Shown here: piece by piece, positions 5,604 to 8,751 of the stretch
How positions within the stretch are numbered: position 1 is the first letter of the stretch
Layout: each line of letters opens with the position of its first letter
Source of the DNA: Gemmatimonadota bacterium
GTDB lineage: Bacteria > Gemmatimonadota > Gemmatimonadetes > Longimicrobiales > Gaopeijiaceae
NCBI GenBank assembly: GCA_024638395.1
Contig: JAHEKK010000108.1
Span: forward strand, 1 to 8,751
Length of the DNA stretch: 8,751 nt
Direction: 5' to 3'
Notes under the pieces: model-generated
Database searches by the model: none
Told to the model about the DNA's origin: nothing
Seen by the model: the letters and a program-made list of their open reading frames with translations, nothing else
Translations under genes and position numbers: made by a program

Positions 5604-6394
5604 TGGTCGAATCCATGACGCGAGGCGGCGCGAAGAGGCTTCGAAGGAACTGGGCGTGGGCGCCATGTGCCCTGGGCCTTCTCATCGCCCCATCCCTCGA
5701 GGCCCAGAGTCTTCGCGGATCGCAGTCCTCCATGGAGCGCCAGAACCGTCAGGCCCTGGTCCACGACTACACTTTTCTCCGCAATTCCTCCCACGTTTCC
5801 AGGTTTGTGGACCTCGGGCTTCTCGTCCCGTTGTCCGGGAACGCCAACTACGAGCTCAACCGGGTGTCGTTCCCCTATGCCCGCCCCGAGGTCCGGCTCT
5901 TCGTTCAGCGCTTGTCCCGGCAGTATCGCCTGGCTTGCGGCGAGAAGCTGGTCGTCACGAGCCTGACGCGTCCGACGTCCCGCCAGCCGCGGAACTCCTC
6001 GGATCTGTCCGTCCATCCCACAGGGATGGCCGTCGACCTCCGGCGGAGCAACTCCCGGGCCTGTCGCTCGTGGCTCGAGGACGTGCTGCTGTCCTTGGAA
6101 CGCTCCCGGGTCCTCGAGGCCACGCGAGAGCGCCGCCCGCCCCACTACCACGTGGCCCTGTTCCCGGGCCCGTACGGACAGTATGTGGCTCGCCGGGTCG
6201 CCGAGGAGCGCCTGGCGGTGGAGCAGCGGGACGGGGGGGACGGCACGGTCCGCTACGAAGTGCGGCGAGGGGATTCCCTGTGGACCATCGCCCAGGCCCA
6301 CGGCACCACGGTCGACCGGCTCAGGTCGGCCAACGCCCTGAGGGGCTCACGGATCTACGAAGGCCAGGTGCTCGACGTCCCCGTGGGCCGCTGA
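5603..6394 (+). CDS. Secreted M15-like zinc peptidase candidate with LysM domain (DUF5715-like)
   Basis: A 263-residue exported protein. The N-terminus has a basic stretch (KRLRR, 11-15), a hydrophobic core (about 17-30) and a signal peptidase site after SLEA at residue 34. The middle domain contains SVHPTGMAVD, where S136, H138, G141, A143 and D145 match the SxHxxGxAxD zinc motif of M15 D,D-peptidases. A second metal motif H181-Y-H183 follows, like the HxH of MepA-type enzymes. From memory the whole domain looks like DUF5715. C112 and C154 could form a disulfide. A LysM peptidoglycan-binding domain spans about 218-260 (YEVRRGDSLWTIA to DVPVG). The likely role is cutting or remodelling peptidoglycan cross-links in the periplasm; catalytic activity is inferred. 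The GTG start follows GGAGG by 7 nt. The gene is preceded by a structured leader and stands alone. Confidence 0.85.
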   Translation: MVESMTRGGAKRLRRNWAWAPCALGLLIAPSLEAQSLRGSQSSMERQNRQALVHDYTFLRNSSHVSRFVDLGLLVPLSGNANYELNRVSFPYARPEVRLFVQRLSRQYRLACGEKLVVTSLTRPTSRQPRNSSDLSVHPTGMAVDLRRSNSRACRSWLEDVLLSLERSRVLEATRERRPPHYHVALFPGPYGQYVARRVAEERLAVEQRDGGDGTVRYEVRRGDSLWTIAQAHGTTVDRLRSANALRGSRIYEGQVLDVPVGR

Positions 6395-6442
6395 GGGTAC
6401 CCGAAGCGCCTCCTCCCCCCGAGGGCTGGGCTGCCCACCGGG

Positions 6443-6478
6443 ATCCCACCCACAATCCCGCCGACGATCCCACGGAGC
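6443..6478. repeat. Three 12-bp phased repeats ATCCCrC
   Basis: ATCCCAC at 6443-6449, ATCCCGC at 6455-6461 and ATCCCAC at 6467-6473 recur at an exact 12-bp interval in the 213-bp gap (6395-6607) before the HisKA-only gene. The flanking bases of each unit are less conserved. A binding-site array or simple sequence drift are both possible. No clear promoter or intrinsic terminator was recognised in the rest of this gap; TTGGCA at 6533-6538 resembles a -35 but lacks a -10 at proper distance. Confidence 0.35.
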
Positions 6479-6596
6479 ACACCGTCGAGGCGTGCGTGGC
6501 CCTCAAGTTGCCGCCTCGCTGGGCCGACGCTTTTGGCATCATCTGAACGCCTAGCTTGGGCTGTCCGGCCCCGCAAGTTCGGTGGACACCGTGTTC

Positions 6597-6602
6597 GAGG
6601 AG
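6597..6602 (+). promoter_or_regulatory. Ribosome binding site of the HisKA-only gene
   Basis: GAGGAG, 5 nt before GTG 6608. It favours this start over GTG 6602, which overlaps it, and over upstream codons without such a site. Confidence 0.6.
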
Positions 6603-6607
6603 TGGAC

Positions 6608-7222
6608 GTGTACATCGTCTCCCCACCAGGTCCAGAACGTGATGCGGTCATTGCCCGGATCGCTACGCCCGTCGAGGGGGTATTCGACTCCGTGGAGCTG
6701 TTTCTTGCCGAGACCCAGGTGGCCCCATCCGCCCAGGGCGATGCGAGCGGAGGGCATTCCCACCTTCTGGCCGGTGGAGCACTGGCGACGCAGGCGCCGG
6801 TGACGCGCCTCGTTCTGGTCGGAGCCGGCATCAGTCCGGAGGAGACCCTCAAACTCGTGCGGGCCGTCGCTGAACGGGACGAAACGTGGGTCCCCCTCGT
6901 TCTGGACGCGGAAGGGACTGAAGGCGATCCCGTGGCCCGGACGCTTTCCGTGGGATTCCCCCTGGTGTTGGACGAGCTTCTGGACCGGGTCGACGAGGCC
7001 GAGAAGCCGATTCTGGAGCTCCGCACGGTGTTGCGGTACATATCCCGCGCCCGTCACGACATCAACAACCCTTTGACCTCCGGGCTGGCCGAGACCCAGC
7101 TGCTACTCATGGATGTCGAAGAAGGTGAGATCCGTGAATCACTGGAGGTCATCCAGGACCAGCTTCGCCGCATTCGTGACATGGTCGCGGCGTTGTCGGT
7201 GCTCAAGCAGCCGACCAACTAG
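6608..7222 (+). CDS. HisKA (DHp)-only signalling protein with degenerate receiver-like N-terminus
   Basis: A soluble 204-residue protein. The C-terminal 60 residues form a histidine-kinase dimerisation/phosphoacceptor helix pair: helix 1 carries RHDINNPLTSGLAETQLLL with the candidate phosphoacceptor H150, and helix 2 ends IRDMVAALS. The protein stops there, so the HATPase_c domain, with its N and G boxes, is absent. The first 130 residues show an alternating strand/helix pattern with strands MYIVSP, RLVLVG (67-72) and WVPLVLD, resembling a receiver domain without a phosphoacceptor Asp at the usual strand end. GTG 6608 was chosen because GAGGAG (6597-6602) lies 5 nt upstream; the frame is open back to a TTG at 6533. 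Its neighbour 18 bp downstream is a complete sensor kinase, so it may be a phosphotransfer partner or dimerisation modulator (as in Spo0B, which lacks kinase activity). Function is inferred. Confidence 0.8.
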   Translation: MYIVSPPGPERDAVIARIATPVEGVFDSVELFLAETQVAPSAQGDASGGHSHLLAGGALATQAPVTRLVLVGAGISPEETLKLVRAVAERDETWVPLVLDAEGTEGDPVARTLSVGFPLVLDELLDRVDEAEKPILELRTVLRYISRARHDINNPLTSGLAETQLLLMDVEEGEIRESLEVIQDQLRRIRDMVAALSVLKQPTN

Positions 7223-7240
7223 GCCCGGTTTGTCCGGGCC
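7222..7240 (+). other. GC hairpin filling the gap before the sensor-kinase start
   Basis: GGCCCGG (7222-7228) and CCGGGCC (7234-7240) form a perfect 7-bp stem with the loop TTTGT. The first base is the last base of the upstream stop codon and the last base abuts ATG 7241. No Shine-Dalgarno sequence is present, so initiation of the kinase is leader-structured and probably weak or coupled to upstream translation. Confidence 0.55.
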
Positions 7241-8725
7241 ATGAGTCCCCTCACTCTCCAGGCCCCTCCGAACCCCCGGGAGCAGGGGGCCCTCAAGGCT
7301 GTCCAAGCCCCCTGGCCCTTCGGAGTCCCCCGGGACCTCAACACCGGGGATCTTCTGCGATGGCTCTATGTGGGGCGGCTCACTCTGGTGGCCGGAGTCC
7401 TCGCAGGAGCGCTCTGGCTTTGGGGGAATCTCCATCCCGGCCAGACCTTCTTTGCGACGCTGGTCTTCCTCCTCACCGCTCTGGCCACCGCCGGGAGCTA
7501 TTGGTGGACCCACATCGCCCGTCGGCCGGCCACGCCGTCGTTCTCCTATGGCCAGGTCGCCCTCGACGCTTCAATCGTCACGGGAGTGGTCCATCTCACG
7601 GGGAGCGTCCATAGCCCCCTGACTCCGTTGTACATCCTGGTCATTGCCAGCGGATCCCTGATCCTCCCGCTCCCGGGTGGGGTGCTCATCGGCGCGATGA
7701 CCAGCGCCTTCTTCGTGGCGGAGGCGGTCTTCTTCAGCCACACGGCGGTGCCGGGAACCGTCGCTCTTCAGGTGGCGCTGTTCGGGGCCGTGGCCCTCAC
7801 GGTGGGGCTCGTTGCCGACCGCCTCAGGAAAGGCGGATCTCAGCTCGGTGCCCTCGAGTCCGAGCTAAGGCAGCTCCGCCTCGACACCGGCGACATCCTG
7901 AACAACATCCGTAGCGGTATCCTCACCGTTGATGAGCATGGGCGGCTTCTGTACATCAACCCCATGGGCCGGTCCATGTTGGGCACGGAGTTGGAGACCT
8001 TCAAAGGGCGGCCCGTCCTGGACCGGTTGGAGGAGGTTTCGCCGGGCTTGGGTGAGATGATCCGTAGGTCCATCGAGGACCGCCGGCCCGTCGCCCGCTT
8101 CCGGACCTCGACCCTCGGGCCGGATCCACTGACCCTTGGCGTGTCTACTACCGTCCTCGAGCGAAATTCGGCGGGGCCGTATCCAGTGACGGCCATCTTC
8201 CAGGACATCACGGATGTCGAGCGCCTCGAGCAGAGCAACCGCCGGAACGAGCGCCTCAAAGCCGTGGCTGCGCTCAGCGCCTCACTGGCCCACGAAATCA
8301 AGAACCCGTTGGCGTCCATACAGAGCGCGGTCGAGCAGCTCGCTGGGGGCCGGGTCGGCGCGGGGGACGAGAAAGTTCTGAGGAACCTCGTCGTGGGCCA
8401 GTCCCAGCGTCTCAGCCGCCTGCTGTCCGAGTTCATCGACTTCTCCGGTCTCGAAATGGGTCCCAGGAGCCTGTTCGACGTGGGTGGCCTCGTGGAAGAA
8501 GCGATTGGGCTGGTCCGCCAGCATCCCGAAGCCCACGGCGTCGAGTATCAGGTGCGGATGGTGGACTTGGCCGAAATGACGGGTGATCGGGATCTGCTTC
8601 ACCGCGCCCTCTTCAACCTCCTTCTCAACGCCGGCCAGTTCGCCGGTCCTGGAGGTTCAGTATTGGTGGAGGTGGGGGCCGTAACCGAAAGCGAAATAGA
8701 TCTTTACGGTGGTCGGGGGAGATGA
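7241..8725 (+). CDS. PilS/NtrB-like membrane sensor histidine kinase, broken at its 3' end
   Basis: A sensor kinase expected to autophosphorylate and pass phosphate to an NtrC-type response regulator. Six hydrophobic segments lie at about 42-61, 70-89, 106-120, 127-142, 147-165 and 173-191. A helical linker (ALESELRQLRLDTGDIL) leads into a PAS domain at about 213-325. The HisKA domain carries LAHEIKNPLASI with phosphoacceptor H351. The ATPase domain begins near 450 with the N box (NLLLNA, N459 and N463). Arrangement and wording closely fit PilS-type kinases as I recall them. The frame stops at TGA 8723-8725 before the G boxes; the missing continuation EMIRVSIEDDG is present in another frame, so a one-base frameshift near the G5 run 8715-8719 is likely and the true gene should run past the window. 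ATG 7241 is the only upstream start available; it lacks a ribosome binding site and follows a hairpin. Confidence 0.9.
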   Translation: MSPLTLQAPPNPREQGALKAVQAPWPFGVPRDLNTGDLLRWLYVGRLTLVAGVLAGALWLWGNLHPGQTFFATLVFLLTALATAGSYWWTHIARRPATPSFSYGQVALDASIVTGVVHLTGSVHSPLTPLYILVIASGSLILPLPGGVLIGAMTSAFFVAEAVFFSHTAVPGTVALQVALFGAVALTVGLVADRLRKGGSQLGALESELRQLRLDTGDILNNIRSGILTVDEHGRLLYINPMGRSMLGTELETFKGRPVLDRLEEVSPGLGEMIRRSIEDRRPVARFRTSTLGPDPLTLGVSTTVLERNSAGPYPVTAIFQDITDVERLEQSNRRNERLKAVAALSASLAHEIKNPLASIQSAVEQLAGGRVGAGDEKVLRNLVVGQSQRLSRLLSEFIDFSGLEMGPRSLFDVGGLVEEAIGLVRQHPEAHGVEYQVRMVDLAEMTGDRDLLHRALFNLLLNAGQFAGPGGSVLVEVGAVTESEIDLYGGRGR

Positions 8726-8751
8726 TCCGGGTCTCTATCGAAGATGACGGA
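8719..8751 (+). other. Frameshifted continuation of the sensor kinase ATPase domain
   Basis: Read from 8719 the sequence encodes EMIRVSIEDDG to the window end. This is the strand and D-x-G start of the G1 box that should follow the N box in HATPase_c domains. It is in the frame reached by adding one base (or a -1 slip) in the G5 run 8715-8719. Its ATG 8722 overlaps the kinase TGA as ATGA, so a reinitiating second ORF is formally possible, but it would split one domain in two. Confidence 0.65.

Noticed and set aside
5600..5618. GGTCGAATCC resembling a tRNA T-arm
   Set aside because: No acceptor, D or anticodon stems can be placed around it, and it lies over the start of a well-supported gene.
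5575..6546. 323-codon plus-strand frame overlapping the LysM protein gene
   Set aside because: The overlapping frame at 5603 carries a signal peptide, zinc motifs and LysM; this one is Pro/Arg/Gly-rich shadow sequence.

Overview
The window is a GC-rich bacterial chromosome segment with tightly packed genes, strong G/C preference at third codon positions and frequent GTG starts. From remembered protein families (the DinB form, a PilS-like kinase preceded by a short HisKA-only protein, and a secreted DUF5715/LysM-type protein) the best guess for the host is a Gemmatimonadota-like bacterium. This is inference from recall and was not checked by any search. I see no phage, transposase, CRISPR, tRNA or rRNA signal; the content looks like ordinary chromosomal housekeeping and regulatory genes.

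Layout. (1) 1-127 (-) is the start of a gene running off the left edge, divergent from a small conserved-looking protein at 160-453 (+); only 32 bp separate the start codons. (2) 454-709 is an intergenic region rich in hairpins, leading to an operon of a sodium:alanine symporter (710-2407) and a class I SAM methyltransferase (2415-3119). (3) The convergent DNA polymerase IV gene dinB (4367-3129, -) ends 9 bp from the methyltransferase, and a perfect stem-loop contains both stop codons. (4) A Mn-type superoxide dismutase gene sodA (4451-5065, +) diverges from dinB across 83 bp. (5) 5066-5602 holds no gene I can support, but its last 130 bases form a chain of perfect inverted repeats ending in a hairpin that displays the ribosome binding site of the next gene. 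(6) 5603-6394 is a secreted M15-like zinc peptidase candidate with a C-terminal LysM domain. (7) 6608-7222 and 7241-8725 form a signalling pair: a soluble protein with a histidine-kinase dimerisation/phosphoacceptor helix pair but no ATPase domain, followed by a six-TM, PAS-containing PilS/NtrB-like sensor kinase.

How the genes fit together. The symporter and methyltransferase are probably cotranscribed, though no shared pathway is evident. dinB (translesion synthesis) and sodA (superoxide detoxification) both belong to stress defence, but no SOS box was found between them. The last two genes probably form one signalling unit, with a response regulator expected beyond the right edge.

The most interesting points are the kinase-less phosphoacceptor protein beside a full sensor kinase, the structured leader before the secreted peptidase, the GC hairpin that fills the gap directly before the kinase start codon, and an apparent frameshift inside the kinase ATPase domain at the right end.
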